A stretch of DNA of 64,000 bases from Siphonodentalium dalli (Eukaryota; Mollusca; Scaphopoda; Gadilida; Siphonodentaliidae), in NCBI GenBank assembly GCA_032622095.1, contig CP136065.1, positions 246,573,474 to 246,637,473 on the forward strand. Reading direction: 5' to 3'. Below are positions 1-11,100 of the stretch, piece after piece. Below the pieces are notes generated by a model, which had not been told where the DNA came from, made no database searches, and worked only from the letters and a program-made list of their open reading frames with translations. The translations under genes and the position numbers were made by a program. Each line of letters starts with the position of its first letter. The first letter of the stretch is position 1.

Positions 1-1215
1 GTGATTATTGTACAAATCTGCTAGTTTACTTTAAATTTCTGTGACACAACATCATGTTGATGACATTATATTACTATGATTATCAATCCACACTAACTCG
101 TTCGATAGGCCATTGGGGCTTTTACGAGTATATCATGTAACTGTAAATAGAGCAAATATAATGTTATACTACGACATTGGCCAATACATGCGAAAGCTTA
201 AAATAGGCCTGAAGATCACAGGTAAATCACAGGTAAAAAAAATTGTGACGCTGGGTGAACCTGAAACCATCCAACCAGATGACTATCCGGTATCCGGTGC
301 AGACCGAAGTTTATACCGCACTTCCGGGAAAGTTACGCTCCGGGTACTTTTTTTCAGGGTTCTTGCACAACAACACGCAACTAAATCGAGATTACCCTAA
401 AATTAAAGTTTTGCTATTCTTAAAAAATAGCTAGTTGGTGTTTATACCACCATTGGAAGGCTAGGACAGGTAATTTCACTATATAAGTTTTGAGGGTAAC
501 GTATTATCGTTCCGAAAAACAGCAAATTTCCTAATTTCGATGGGGTAATGAGGTATCGGTCGCAGCGTCTATAGCAACTTCATAACTCTTGACATATCAG
601 GTCTGGCAATTCCCAAATACAGCTATTGTAGCTACATTTGACTATCATAAAGCAATATTTTACCAATTGGCATGGCGCATAGTCATTACTATGGTGACAC
701 AGTAAAAGTTGTAGTCCGATTTGGGGGAGGTGTGGGGGCGGTAAGTTGTGGATCCGGGCCCACTGGCCCCAGGGCCCACTCGCCCCAGGCAGTTTTTGGG
801 GCGAGCTGGCCCAGCTTTCAGGGGCGGGTTGGCCCGGGTATTACATTTGTATTAAAGTTGTAAATAAGCCTCGGTTAATATATATTAATATATTAATTTT
901 TTAAGTTCAGATTATGAAATTTCAGAATTATGTCCATCAATTTTGACATTTAGATTACTTTAGGCACGTTTGTTAGCAAAGATAATAGCCAGTATATCAC
1001 ACTACTAGTTGGTTTTAACAACGAACCGGCGAATTCATAAATAACAATAATGAACTGTTTTCACATTCTGGATATTAAAGTTTCTCTTAGGCCTAAAAAA
1101 AAAATACGTTTGTTTCCGCTAACCCGACCGACCCTATTTTAAGCCGCCGACCCTAAACTTTTTATTGCCAATTTAGGTCCCAATTCATATCATAACAAGA
1201 TGCAAAACATTTATA
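1..1215. other. Intergenic, no gene seen
   Basis: AT-rich sequence with a G/C-rich island at about 735-840 made of short GGGCCCACTGGCCCC-like repeats. The two short open frames here lack coding composition and splice context. No promoter is identified. Confidence 0.5.
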
Positions 1216-1826
1216 TCTATTATATATTTTTGGAAGATCTGTGTCTGTGTGTGGTGTGAGGGTGTGTGTGTCTGTGTGTTCGCGATGGACTCGAAAATGG
1301 CCAAACCGATTTCGATGAAACTTGGTATGTGGGGGTATTTTCGGCCGAGAACTGGCATAGGCCTATTAATTTGTCCGTGCGACATGACCTTGACCTTGAA
1401 ATCGGGTAATTTCAAGGTCAAACGCCCGAATATCACGGGATTTCGAGGAAACTTGGTATGTGGGGGTACTTTCTTATGGCGAGTCTCTTAAGCATATTCA
1501 TTTGCCCGCGCGACGTGACCCTGACCTTGAAATCGGGTAACTTCAAGGTCAAATCGTCAATTTTGATGGGATTTCGACGAAATTTGATACGTGGGGTTAC
1601 TTTTGTCCACTGATTGTTTTGGACGGGTCCAATCGTGACCCCGACCAGACCTTGACCTTCAAAATGATAAATTCAAGGTCAAAATCGGGTAAAACCGGAT
1701 GGATTTCGACGGGCACGTTTGTCGGGTACTTGTGTCCGGGCAGTGTTTTTGGACTGGTCAAATCGTGACCCCACTTGACCTTGACCTTCAAGGTCAAAGC
1801 CCGGACGAAGTCGGGTCACCTTCTAG
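1216..1826 (+). mobile_element. Non-autonomous Helitron-like element 1
   Basis: Starts TCTATTATATATTTTTGG after an A and ends in CTAG before a T. A GC hairpin (CCCGGAC, loop GAA, GTCGGG) lies about 10 bases before the CTAG. This is the Helitron signature (5' TC, 3' hairpin then CTRR, insertion between A and T). The interior is four imperfect units containing GACCTTGACCTTGAAATC and inverted TTCAAGGTCA, with (TG)n near the start. No coding capacity. Confidence 0.5.
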
Positions 1827-3000
1827 TCTATACTATATATTTTGAGACTTCGTATATATGTGTGTACTTCATAGAATCCAAAACACGTGTACAGATTGAG
1901 ATCAAATTTCGTATGTAAGTGTAAAATCCCACCGACACCGCCGTAATCGTGTTTTCGAGAAGCTCTGAGCACCCTTTATCCACTCCCAGTCATCGAAATC
2001 AGCTCAAACGGCACGGCCGGGGTTAATAACGTCATTATATATATATATGAAGTCAGAGTCTCCAAAGTTATACCGGAACAAACACGTGTTTACGTCGTCT
2101 TGGGGGTCCACGATGGGAGTCTGACTTCAATGCAATGTTATCGCTCGAAACACGTGTTTACTTCGTGTTGAGGTTCACGATGGGTTTGACAATTGTTATC
2201 GCTCGAAATAGTACATTAGGACGGGAACGGCTGGACAGATTGAGCTCAAACTTCCTATCTAAAGGTAAAATAACACGTACGATGTCGTCCACGCGTTTTC
2301 CAGAAGCTCCGAGCACCCGTACTCCACTCCCAGTCATAAAAATCAGCTCAAACGGCACGGCCGGGGTTAATAACGTCATTATATATATATATACGAAGTC
2401 AACGTTATTAGCATCTGCATTGAGTGCATTTCCTAGAACGCAACACGTGTTTTACGTCGTCTTGAGGTTCACGATGGGAGTCATTTCAATGCAATGTTAT
2501 CGCTCGAAACACGTGTTTACTTCGTGTTGAGGTTCACGATGGGAGTCTGACATTTCAATGCAATGTTATCGCTCGAAATATTATGCAGAAAGGCAGATCT
2601 CGGAAACGGGTGGAGCTATCGACCTGAAATTTGCTATGTGAATGTATCTTGCACCGGGTACAAATTTTATCGGGTCGTCGAGCCCATGCGACGCCCGTGC
2701 AGCGCATGCGCAGACGAGATCTCGGAAACGGGTGGAGCTATCGACTTGAAATTTGCTATGTGAATGTATCTTGGGCCGGGTACAAATTTGATCGGGTCGC
2801 CGAGCCCGTGCGACGCCAGCTTCGCGCATGCGCAGACCAGATCTCGGAAACGGGTGGAGCTACCGGGTACAATTTGTTCTTATTGAAACGCGTGGAGCTA
2901 AAAATAAAAAAAAAATATAAACAAATGTCACAATTAACTCATTGAAAAACAAAAAATGTCATGTTTCGGACAAGCCGCCGGTGGCGGGCTACCCTGCTAG
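1827..3000 (+). mobile_element. Non-autonomous Helitron-like element 2
   Basis: Begins TCTATACTATATATTTTGAG directly after the CTAG of the previous element and ends CTGCTAG preceded by the hairpin CCGCC-GGT-GGCGG. It holds a 344 bp-spaced pair of blocks containing GGCACGGCCGGGGTTAATAA and (TA)n at about 2000-2060 and 2345-2400, CACGTGTTTACTTCGTG repeats, and ~122 bp units starting GATCTCGGAAACGGGTGG at 2597, 2719 and 2841. Confidence 0.5.
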
Positions 3001-3602
3001 TACTATATATTTTGAGAACTCTGTGTATTCGAGAGATAGCCCACACCCTCCGGACCTCAATGATATGATCGTGAATGAGTATTGATATACCCCACTAAAC
3101 TTTGACAAACACCAGTAATGGTGTGTAGATAATTTACATATCTCTCCTATATATTTTGATACAATCTATCTAATTTACATATCTCTCTTATATATTTATG
3201 TTTGTGTGTGTGTGTGTGTGTACTTCATACAAATCTACGATTCTCGACCGATCGGGACGAAACTTGGTACGTGTGTGTAGTTTGACCAGGCGGTGGTCGT
3301 TGTCGTATTGGCGAGCCCGTGCGACGCCCGTGCAGCGCATGCGCAGACGAGATCTCGGAAACGGGTGGAGCTATCGACATGAAATTTGATATGTGAATGT
3401 ATCTTGCGCCGGGTTCAAATTTTATCGGGTCGCCGAGCCTGTGCGACGCCAGCTTCGCGCATGTGCAGACCAGATCTCGGAAACGGGTGGAGCTACCGGG
3501 TACAAATTTTTCTTATTGAAACGCGTGGAGCTAAAAATAAAAAAAAAATATAAAAAAATGTCATGTTTCGGACAAGCCGCCGGTGGCGGGCTAACCTGCT
3601 AG
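3001..3602 (+). mobile_element. Non-autonomous Helitron-like element 3
   Basis: Follows element 2 head-to-tail, starting TACTATATATTTTGAGAA. It ends with the same CCGCC-GGT-GGCGG hairpin and CTAG at 3599-3602. It carries two more GATCTCGGAAACGGGTGG units (about 3350 and 3473) that match element 2 closely. The true 5' end could instead be a TC-TATATATTT start near 3150-3185. Confidence 0.42.
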
Positions 3603-3639
3603 TACTCTATATATTAACTAAAAAAATATGTAATCAAAG

Positions 3640-4300
3640 TTGGAAGTGATATTAAAGATACATAGAATAGACCTCTGCACACCCAAAAACCCAATTCCGC
3701 TTTTATAATTAAATTTTTATATGCCTTTTTGAAAAAAAGGTTGTATTTTGTAATCAGTCTGTCCATCCGTCCCTCTGTTAACATTTTTGGTTTCTGATCA
3801 ATAACTCCAGTTTGGAATAATTGATTACAACCAAAGTTGGTATGTGTATTTCCCAGCTTAAAATACAGGCCAAGTTCAAATATGGGCTTCGTCCAATTAT
3901 TTTTACATGAGTTACAGCCCTTTTTCGACTTCAAATTTGGCCGTCCTTTAACATTTTTGGTTTCCGACTGATAACTCCAATTTTGATTATTTGATCTGAA
4001 CCAAATTGGTATGTGTATTTCCCAGCTAAAGATATAGACGAATTTCCAATATAGGTTTCGTCCAATTATTGTTACATGAATTACAGCCCTTTTCAACTTA
4101 GAATTTGACCGATTTCATAGAATTTTGGTTTCCGGCCGATAACTCCTGTTTGGATTATTTTATCTGAACTAAAGCTGGTATGTGTGTTTCCCAGCTAAAA
4201 CTACAGACCAAGTTTGAATATGGGTTCTGTCCAATTATTTTTTTACATGAGTTATGGCCCTTTTTCCACTTAGAATTTTACTGCATTGTGGCATTGAAAT
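3640..4300. repeat. Degenerate ~172 bp tandem repeat, about 3.5 copies
   Basis: Units share TTTGGTTTCYGAYCRATAACTCC, TTGGTATGTGTATTTCCCAG and TTACAGCCCTTTTTCGACTT, recurring about every 172 bases. TCTGTCCATCCGTCC precedes the array. The 160-aa reverse frame spanning it is a by-product of the repeat and is not called a gene. Confidence 0.7.
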
Positions 4301-4530
4301 TAGGGGTATGTCAGATATTCTTTGTAAGCTCAAATTATTATCTTATTTTGCAGTTGTACAAAGGGCATATTTTGCTGCGCACTAGCGATGCTCTTGTTGG
4401 ACCTGTGTTTGTTTATGTTCGTTTGTGTTTGTTGTTTAGTAGGACCACTTGGTTGCTATAATTACCAGTGAACAGAATCCTTTACTGACTCCATCAAATT
4501 TTGGAGAAAATGGGTCCACAAAGCCTTTAA

Positions 4531-4718
4531 CCCTTTCAGTGCCAAGTCCAATTTTTGTATCAACCCATATTTCCTTGATCATTTTTAAAATTTATTGATT
4601 ATAATAATGTGATACATTGATGGAAAGAGCTCTAAGAGTTCTTTCCATCAATGTATCACATTATTATAATCAATACATTGTGAAATATGGGTTGATACAA
4701 AAATCGGCACTGAAAGGG
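4531..4718. mobile_element. TTAA-flanked palindromic MITE, CCCTTTCAGTGCC family
   Basis: 188 bp, almost a perfect palindrome, with TIR CCCTTTCAGTGCCAAGTC and TTAA on both sides. TTAA duplication and a CCC terminus are typical of piggyBac-type elements, so it is probably a non-autonomous derivative; no transposase is present. Relatives are at 28402, 31073 and 53255. Confidence 0.75.
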
Positions 4719-4722
4719 TTAA

Positions 4723-5514
4723 CTAACCAACTATTCATTTAGTTCTTGATTCACAAGTAGCCAGTTAGTGAAAGGAGCCAGAAGCCACAGCAGATTGTTT
4801 CATCCCCATGGGATTTCCAGGAAGAGTTTTATAGTAGATGATTCAGTTGATTGTTAATGTTAGATTCCATAAATTGGCATAAAGGCGTTATTAATTAGGT
4901 AATATTCATATTGTATCCCACTGGGCCTGTGAGTGCATTGTGTGGAATTTATGCTTTGAAAATGATTTCAGAATCAGATATACAAATTTGACACATATTA
5001 AAAGGTACAATACTGGACACATTTCATAATTCGGCTCCGCTCCTCCCATAATGTCATGACCAGGGATGACACTGCTAGGCCATCATTGAAACGGCATGTG
5101 TGCATGGTATATCAACCAATTCACGAAAAAGGACTTCACAATTACATACAACACATTGTTCTTCCTTTGAATTTTAATGATATTTTTAATCCAATTAAGC
5201 AGCATTGATTCAATAATTCAATACATTATACATCAATCGGGCCGAATTCTCAGGAAGGGGGGAACTTCTATTGTATTTCTCTATAGTGAATAAACTACTT
5301 CCTGGTTTGAAACTACAACAGTACTTGAGGGTAGTAACACAGCCCTCGAAATTCGGAAAAATGTCCCACAGCAAATTTAATGCTCTGGCATCTTAGATTC
5401 CACATGTTGCCACAGTGTTTCCCACAGCATTGCTTATTGCCATGGTCGATTTTGAAGACTGGTAACCTGATACATCATGGTCATTATCATATGGTATGTG
5501 ATTTATATTTCCAG
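4723..5514. other. Region 5' of exon 1
   Basis: AT-rich, no repeat family recognised, no TATA or initiator that I can defend. It ends in the polypyrimidine/AG used as the exon 1 acceptor, so it is probably the end of a 5' UTR intron. Confidence 0.4.
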
Positions 5515-6512
5515 GCTGATATTCTTAACAATGGGGGAGTGCACTGACGGAATTGATGCCCTTATTAGGCACCGGAGCCAGAGACCAACTTTCGCTAGAA
5601 TGATTTCTTGGGAAATGAGCAAAGATGCTGTACCAAGAAAACGGCACAGCTCTAAAACATCAAAGAAGCGACATCCATCTGCTGTCGGAGAGGTGACAAA
5701 TGAAGAGGAGGATGAAATTCCAGATGACGATTTATCTGATTCGTATTCTGATGATAGCATTTATTTAACAGCTGATGAGAGCCCCAATGAACATAGTGAT
5801 GATGATTCTACAAGTGTCGGAACCGAGAGTGTTTCTGAATCGATAACATCATATGTTAGTACAGCCTCCACTGACTGTGACTCAACACCCTCAGAGGGAC
5901 GTCAAAGGCGTTTGAGTAAGAAACAAAGAAAGGGCAAACGCAAAACATTTGAATTATTCTATTGTGATAGCTTATTTGTTAATGAAGATTCTTTTAATAT
6001 CACTGGACTCAATGAATTAACGCTCAATGTTGATGAGTTACTGAATGAATCGCAGAGAGTTTCTGTGCATAAAAGTGTGCCTAGTCTTCTGGAAATTTGT
6101 TTGCAAGTAACATGGAAAAGTGGATTGAAATTTGAGGAAACTCCACCTGGCTTGATGCCACTTATACATTCTCATCGACACGGTGGTAAATTCTCGTCCA
6201 TGCAGCTGAAGACATTGCAAAATTATTTCAAAGATAAAGATGAGGACAATTTACTGACTGATACCTGGCAAATGAACATTAACGGCAATTCTGAGAAACA
6301 CAAGAAAATTCTGTGGAGAGCAAAAAGAAATTTATGGAATGAGCATGATATAGACTGTCCCTGGCGGTCGGGGTCAGAACAAAACATTCCATATCATGGT
6401 TCACTAATGACTTCGTTTCTCCGATGGACATCAGAGCAAGCCTTGTTTATAAATTTAAATGTTAATGATACATCTTCTCAGGATTGGCATGTAACCATGG
6501 CAGCACTGTCAG
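5515..6512 (+). CDS. Exon 1: N-terminal charged region (ATG at 5531)
   Basis: Codes residues 1-327 and leaves one base. ATG 5531 is preferred over the in-frame ATG at 5477 because a typical acceptor (TTTATATTTCCAG) ends at 5514, between them. Residues 36-48 are basic, 58-96 very acidic and Ser-rich (contains EEEDEIPDDDLSDS), and 123-138 again basic (RQRRLSKKQRKGKRK), a possible nuclear localisation signal. The remainder is ordinary folded-protein composition. The donor CAG|GTCAGT at 6513 is chosen over reading on to the stop at 6557 because it gives the phase required by exon 2. A second, diverged copy of the exon end plus donor lies at about 6826-6880. Confidence 0.8.
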
Positions 6513-6825
6513 GTCAGTATTGTCTCACTGCAATAGATAATTTCTTCAATTTGGTTTGAATGTTTCTGCATCAGTTATTCGAATAACATAGCTTATATAC
6601 TGTCACAGATATTTACTCTTTTATATTCTGTCACAGATATTTACTCTATTAGTGTTCCTAGGCCTCATTCAAAATATTCTTATTTCCCCTCACCCAATGT
6701 TTAAGAGTGAGTAGCTACATGTAGTTAATTAATTTGTCCTTACATTTACCGGAGGTCACTAGATAGGTTCAATAACTGTTATAACTTGAGATTTGTCCAG
6801 ATATAAAAGTATGACATAGATCTCA

Positions 6826-6880
6826 GAATTGGCATGTTACCATGGCAGCAATGTCAGGTCAGTATTGTCTCAGTGTTAAG
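6826..6880 (+). repeat. Duplicate of exon 1 3' end plus donor
   Basis: TTGGCATGTTACCATGGCAG, then CAATGTCAGGTCAGTATTGTC, matches 6484-6530 with few differences, including the donor. It lies about 340 bases into intron 1. Confidence 0.75.
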
Positions 6881-6899
6881 TAGTGTTCAGAGGACTACG

Positions 6900-7270
6900 T
6901 TACGTTCGTCTGTTGTGTTGGATCTGTTGAACCGTTCCACACACATTGCGGTTGCAATTACATCCGTCTTCTGAATTGTGAGAGAAAATAAGTGCTCTCA
7001 CTGTGTTTTCCTCATGGGAAGGAAACTCAATGCGCCAATCCACAACAAATTCAATACAATTAGCTCGTCTGAACACTCCTAGGTCGCCTCGCATATATAA
7101 GAGAATGCATTGGCTTAACACATTAAAAATTATAAAATTGTTAAAGAATGTAAGAAAAAATAGTAAAAAGTGTTAAAAAAAGATTTTTTTTTAGGCCAAT
7201 GCATTCTCTTATATATGCGAGGCGACCTATGGTCGACTCGCATATATAAGAGAATGCATTGGCACAGGGC
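6900..7270. mobile_element. Palindromic element with TATATAAGAGAATGCATTGG arms
   Basis: Contains three copies in alternating orientation of CGCATATATAAGAGAATGCA joined through GACCTATGGTCGACTC (itself palindromic), separated by an A/T-rich stretch. The same core occurs in TTAA elements at 29550, 30725, 31115, 49204 and 58749, so this is probably a rearranged or TIR-less member. Confidence 0.55.
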
Positions 7271-7330
7271 ATAACTGTAACTATCACAATTTGGTCAAGG
7301 AGCCAGTTCCAATGATATCCATATTTGTAT

Positions 7331-8185
7331 TAGAGGTGCCACGATTATTGATTTTGATAATCGATAATCGGTCGTCAATAATCGACTATAATCGATTAAT
7401 CGTACCTAATAACATCAGTACCGGTAGGAGTATTCTGTAATATGGCCTATTGGCTGGGTGCTTGTTAACTGCACTGTCGCTGGTTGTTTGAGGCATCGGC
7501 CGATGAAATCAAACATCCAGAGCGTGGATAACAATCACAAAGATGTGTCCCCACCTGCAAATTGTAGGACTTACAACAAATTAAACATTTTGATAATAGC
7601 GAGCATTCACCGCATGATACGTGATAGCCTGTGCTAGTATCATCTTAGTATAACAATGCAAACAAAGTATAGTCGCAAATGACATCGCGGAGAACATCGA
7701 TGAATAAAATGCTGTAGGTTCCGTGGTTTCCAGAGAATGTCAAACAACTCACCATTGGTCCAATCAGATTCAAGGCTAGTGGCGTTCATTTCATTGAACA
7801 CGGTACCAGTCGGAATATTTCAAAGATATAGTGCTGCCTTTCAAGTATAGATATACAACGACATCGCCATACTAGTAAGTTCAAAGCTTTGTAGAATATA
7901 CAACGACCCGAAGAGTAGCCATGTCACATCATCAATTGAACTGCCGACTGTTTGCAACATATTAAGTTAGTAGTACTCATGTCGGAATCTCTTTGATCTG
8001 CGATCAAAGATTGTTAACCCTTCAGTTGTAGATAAAACTGTGTAAAACAAACAAAGTATTCAATAATATCCAACATTTTCCGACGTCCGAAATAAATAAC
8101 GTAGATTAATCGACTATGGAAATGGTAATCGATTATCGGCTTTATCAACGGTTCATCGATTATACGATTAATCATGGCACCCCTA
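7331..8185. mobile_element. Non-autonomous hAT element with exact 8-bp TSD
   Basis: 855 bp, TIR TAGAGGTGCCACGATTA / TAATCATGGCACCCCTA, flanked by ATTTGTAT at 7323-7330 and 8186-8193. The 8-bp duplication and the TAGGGGTG-type terminus define hAT. Subterminal repeats of ATCGATTATCG occur at both ends. No transposase frame inside. Confidence 0.85.
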
Positions 8186-8193
8186 ATTTGTAT

Positions 8194-8536
8194 GGTTCTA
8201 TTGAGACAGACTGAAGATATTTTAGGCTGTTGAAGCCTTATTTGGGCGTTTTTGGCCGGTTTGTTGGGTAAAGGGTTAACAGTTATGCGATGTGTCTGTT
8301 TTACAGGGAAATGAATCGGTTTACATGAAAAATAAAATGGGATGTGTAATAATTTAGCAAAATCAATAAAATGAAAACGGTCGGGGGTGCTGGAATAGGG
8401 GCGGGTGGGTCACCAGAAACACAGGTCTGTTTTATTTTGGCCTTAATATAACGGGTTTTTTTATGTTTTCCAAAAAGCATTTTTGTACAAATCTTAAAAT
8501 GTTAATAATTTTTCTACTATTTTTATTTTGACACAG
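8194..8536. other. Intron 1 remainder
   Basis: No recognisable repeat; ends in a pyrimidine-rich tract and the exon 2 acceptor. Confidence 0.4.
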
Positions 8537-8675
8537 CTGTCGGGCATGCCATCGATTTAATGTTGCCTTCAACCATGTCACACAGAACCAAGAAAATATG
8601 TGCCACAGATCAGAACTTACTGGATCAGAATCTGAAAGCTGCTGCATCTCGAGTGAAAACCGCTCTTAAGGCGAG
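8537..8675 (+). CDS. Exon 2: short helical segment
   Basis: Bounded by ACACAG and GAG|GTGCGT. With one base carried from exon 1 it reads about 46 residues beginning VGHAIDLMLPSTMSHRTKK and ending KAAASRVKTALKA, then leaves AG. Only this frame is open, and it matches exon 3, which supplies the final G of an Arg codon. The 3' half looks like an amphipathic helix. No family match is recognised. Confidence 0.75.
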
Positions 8676-9087
8676 GTGCGTACTATGTCTCTAGACAAAT
8701 CTCCACTCTCAAAGAATTTGTGCGTAATCTAATGGAACATTGTCACTTAACAAATCTTGTTTGCAAGGCAAGATGTGTAATCCAATAGCACGGCAATATA
8801 TCAAAATTAACCTCCACTTGCAAAGCAATGTGCAGAATCCAATTTATCAATTTTTGTTGACTCGAATATAGCCGTAAGATCCAATTTCGGTCACCAGTCA
8901 TCTCTGTATACTGGTTTGTTTCTACCAGTCCAGGGAGTCAGTGTGTGGTATTCATGTACCCTACCTTGAGTTGTCATATGCCCTTTGCCAAAATGGATAT
9001 AAACATAAAACAAAAACAAACCTGCACTCCCAAACCAATGGGCGTAATAGGAACTCTTTTGTCTAAAGGTAAGATGTCCCGGTGTCT
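8676..9087. other. Intron 2, possible decayed donor copies
   Basis: Several phrases such as CAAGGCAAGATGTGTAATCC and AAAGAATTTGTGCGTAATCT faintly resemble the exon 2 end and donor (CTTAAGGCGAGGTGCGTAC). The similarity is too weak to call. Confidence 0.25.
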
Positions 9088-9431
9088 TAAAGACCCTTCA
9101 TGTGTGTACCGTTAGACTCTTCATGTGTGTACCGTTAGACTCTTCATGTGTGTACCGTTAGACTCTTCATGTGTGTACCGTTGTGTGTTTACTTTATGTG
9201 TGTACCGTTAGACTCTTCATGTGTGTACCGTTGTGTGTTTACTTTATGTGTGTACCGTTAGACTCTTCATGTGTGTACCGTTGTGTGTTTACTTTATGTG
9301 TGTACCGTTAGACTCTTCATGTGTGTACCATTGTGTGTTTACTTTATGTGTGTACCGTTAGACTCTTCATGTGTGTACCGTTGTGTGTTTACTTTATGTG
9401 TGTACCGTTAGACTCTTCATGTGTGTACCGT
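9088..9431. repeat. Minisatellite, 22-bp unit with 51-bp higher-order unit
   Basis: Tandem GACTCTTCATGTGTGTACCG units, the later ones organised into a longer unit that adds TTGTGTGTTTACTTTATG. Confidence 0.9.
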
Positions 9432-9530
9432 TTAGAGCTGGGACGGTTATGGGTTTTTCGTGACCGGTTATGAACGGCAAAAAACCGCGATTAACCGGTT
9501 AACCGCATATTATAGGTATTATTATGGGTG
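9432..9530. mobile_element. Solo hAT-like terminus
   Basis: AGAGCTGGGACGGTTATGGG followed by inverted ACCGGTTA motifs resembles a hAT end, but no partner end or target duplication was found. Confidence 0.3.
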
Positions 9531-9667
9531 TGTAAGCCCAGTATGCAGAACGGCGATGATTGTGATGCTGGGACATTCCGTGGTGAATTAGAGTTACCTC
9601 CCTTACTGTGTTTCTAACGAAGATGAAGGTCGATTTGAGAATGTATGTCATTCACATTCCATTGCAG

Positions 9668-9786
9668 GTTTTCATTTCTAATTGACAAGTTGTTTGATGA
9701 AGCATTAGCATATGTCTGTTGGGCGAGAGGCAATGTCAGCCAAGCATCGGATATGTTGATAAAGATCGCAGACAAAGAAGAACTTT
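9668..9786 (+). CDS. Exon 3: TPR-like helical pair
   Basis: Acceptor CATTGCAG ends at 9667; donor TTT|GTGAGT is at 9787. It codes about residues 374-413, including LIDKLFDEALAYVCWARGN and SQASDMLIKIADKEEL, two amphipathic helices with Ala/Gly spacing as in TPR or other alpha-solenoid repeats. One base is left over. The surrounding intron carries a piece of the repeat unit that flanks exon 5 (about 9560-9612). Confidence 0.82.
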
Positions 9787-10053
9787 GTGAGTATAAAGAG
9801 CTGTTCTGGGATGAAATTTTTCAGAATTTATTTCTGATTTCAGGATTTTTTTGAGACTGGTATCCATTTTATTTCGTTATTGACATACAGTAGCATACGA
9901 TTGAACATGCCATATGGTCACCAGGCTTCAACATTATGGCATCTGTCTCAAGTGTTTCTATAGTAAGATGGCAGAGTGGTATTGTACCATGTCTTAGAAG
10001 GACACTCCGAGATAGGATATAATTAGCCTAGGATACTACATCGTGCCACCTCT

Positions 10054-11100
10054 CAGTGTTTGCGCTTTCAGTGGCCAAATTAGCCAATGGCTAATCTTTT
10101 TCGAATTTGGCTAATAAAAATTTAATTTGGCTAAACTTTTTTTTACCCCAAATGGAGACGGAAAGCATGGAGCCGGAAAGCTAATTAAAAGCGCTGAATA
10201 GATCGACATTCAAGACGGAGTTAGGCGACCTATTATACGCCGTCGATGACACCGACTATGTAAACAATACTAAACATGTATGCTTTGAAGAGAGTTGTTA
10301 TCAGTGAGCACAATGAATAGGTGATTACCTAGTGATACCGCTGTTGTTTTATGGAGTGTTTTTGTAATGTCCAATAAATAGGCGGATCAGAATAGTATCC
10401 ATCATTCACAATTTCTACAATGAGTAACAAACGCAAGCTACGGACTTTTTCGGACTAAGACAGACATTGCCTTCTATAGACTGACTGTCCTCTAACGGAC
10501 ATACGAAATGATGATAGTAGATGTGAGGAAGTTACTGAACGCTTAAGCTGTATACTGGTTATGTAATTTTTTGTTGATTAGGCAGACTGTAAGATAAAAT
10601 ACCTAAATGCTTTGTTCCTTAATTGGATGAGCAGTTCTTAACTCAATGGTTATGTAATGTGTCATTAACTGCATCCCGTCTAATAACCTGGCTTCACATC
10701 ATAAATGGTTTGAATACAATAGATATTCAACAGTTATCACCTTACTATAATATTTTCACCGGGCTTTTTGCGTATGGTCGGACGTGAAATCCCGCCATAT
10801 TCTATATTAATGCTTTACATTAATTGATCTGTCTGTGGGATATAACACATACCTATGTTCGTATAATATTGTTTTTAAAGTTGTTTTAATTATGTTTTTA
10901 TTCTGAGTAACAAACAAAGTTTAAAACAAATATTTTAGTCATTAATTGTGAACCGCCCAGAAAATGAGGATTTAATTTGGCCAAAGTTTTTTTTAATTTG
11001 GCCAAAAAACATTTGGCCAAAGTTTTTTTCATTTGGCTAATAAAATTTTCATTTTGCTAAACCTTTGGCCACAAGATTTTTCGGTCCAGCGCGAACACTG
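10054..11100. mobile_element. TIR element with CAGTGTTYGCGCT termini
   Basis: 1047 bp with 13-bp TIR CAGTGTTTGCGCT / AGCGCGAACACTG. Both ends carry runs of TTTAATTTGGCTAA or TTTGGCCAAA. The terminus style is hAT-like, but the flanks show no matching 8-mer (CCACCTCT versus GTAGTAAG). No coding capacity. Confidence 0.6.

Noticed and set aside
3614-4096. 160-codon reverse-strand open frame
   Set aside because: Lies wholly in a ~172 bp tandem repeat, and the protein repeats with the same period.
5477-5530. Upstream in-frame ATG at 5477 as the protein start
   Set aside because: A good 3' splice site ends at 5514 between the two ATGs, so 5477-5514 is probably intron.
6513-6559. Exon 1 read through to the stop as a single-exon gene
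   Set aside because: A consensus donor (CAG|GTCAGT) lies before the stop, and exon 2 continues in exactly the required phase.
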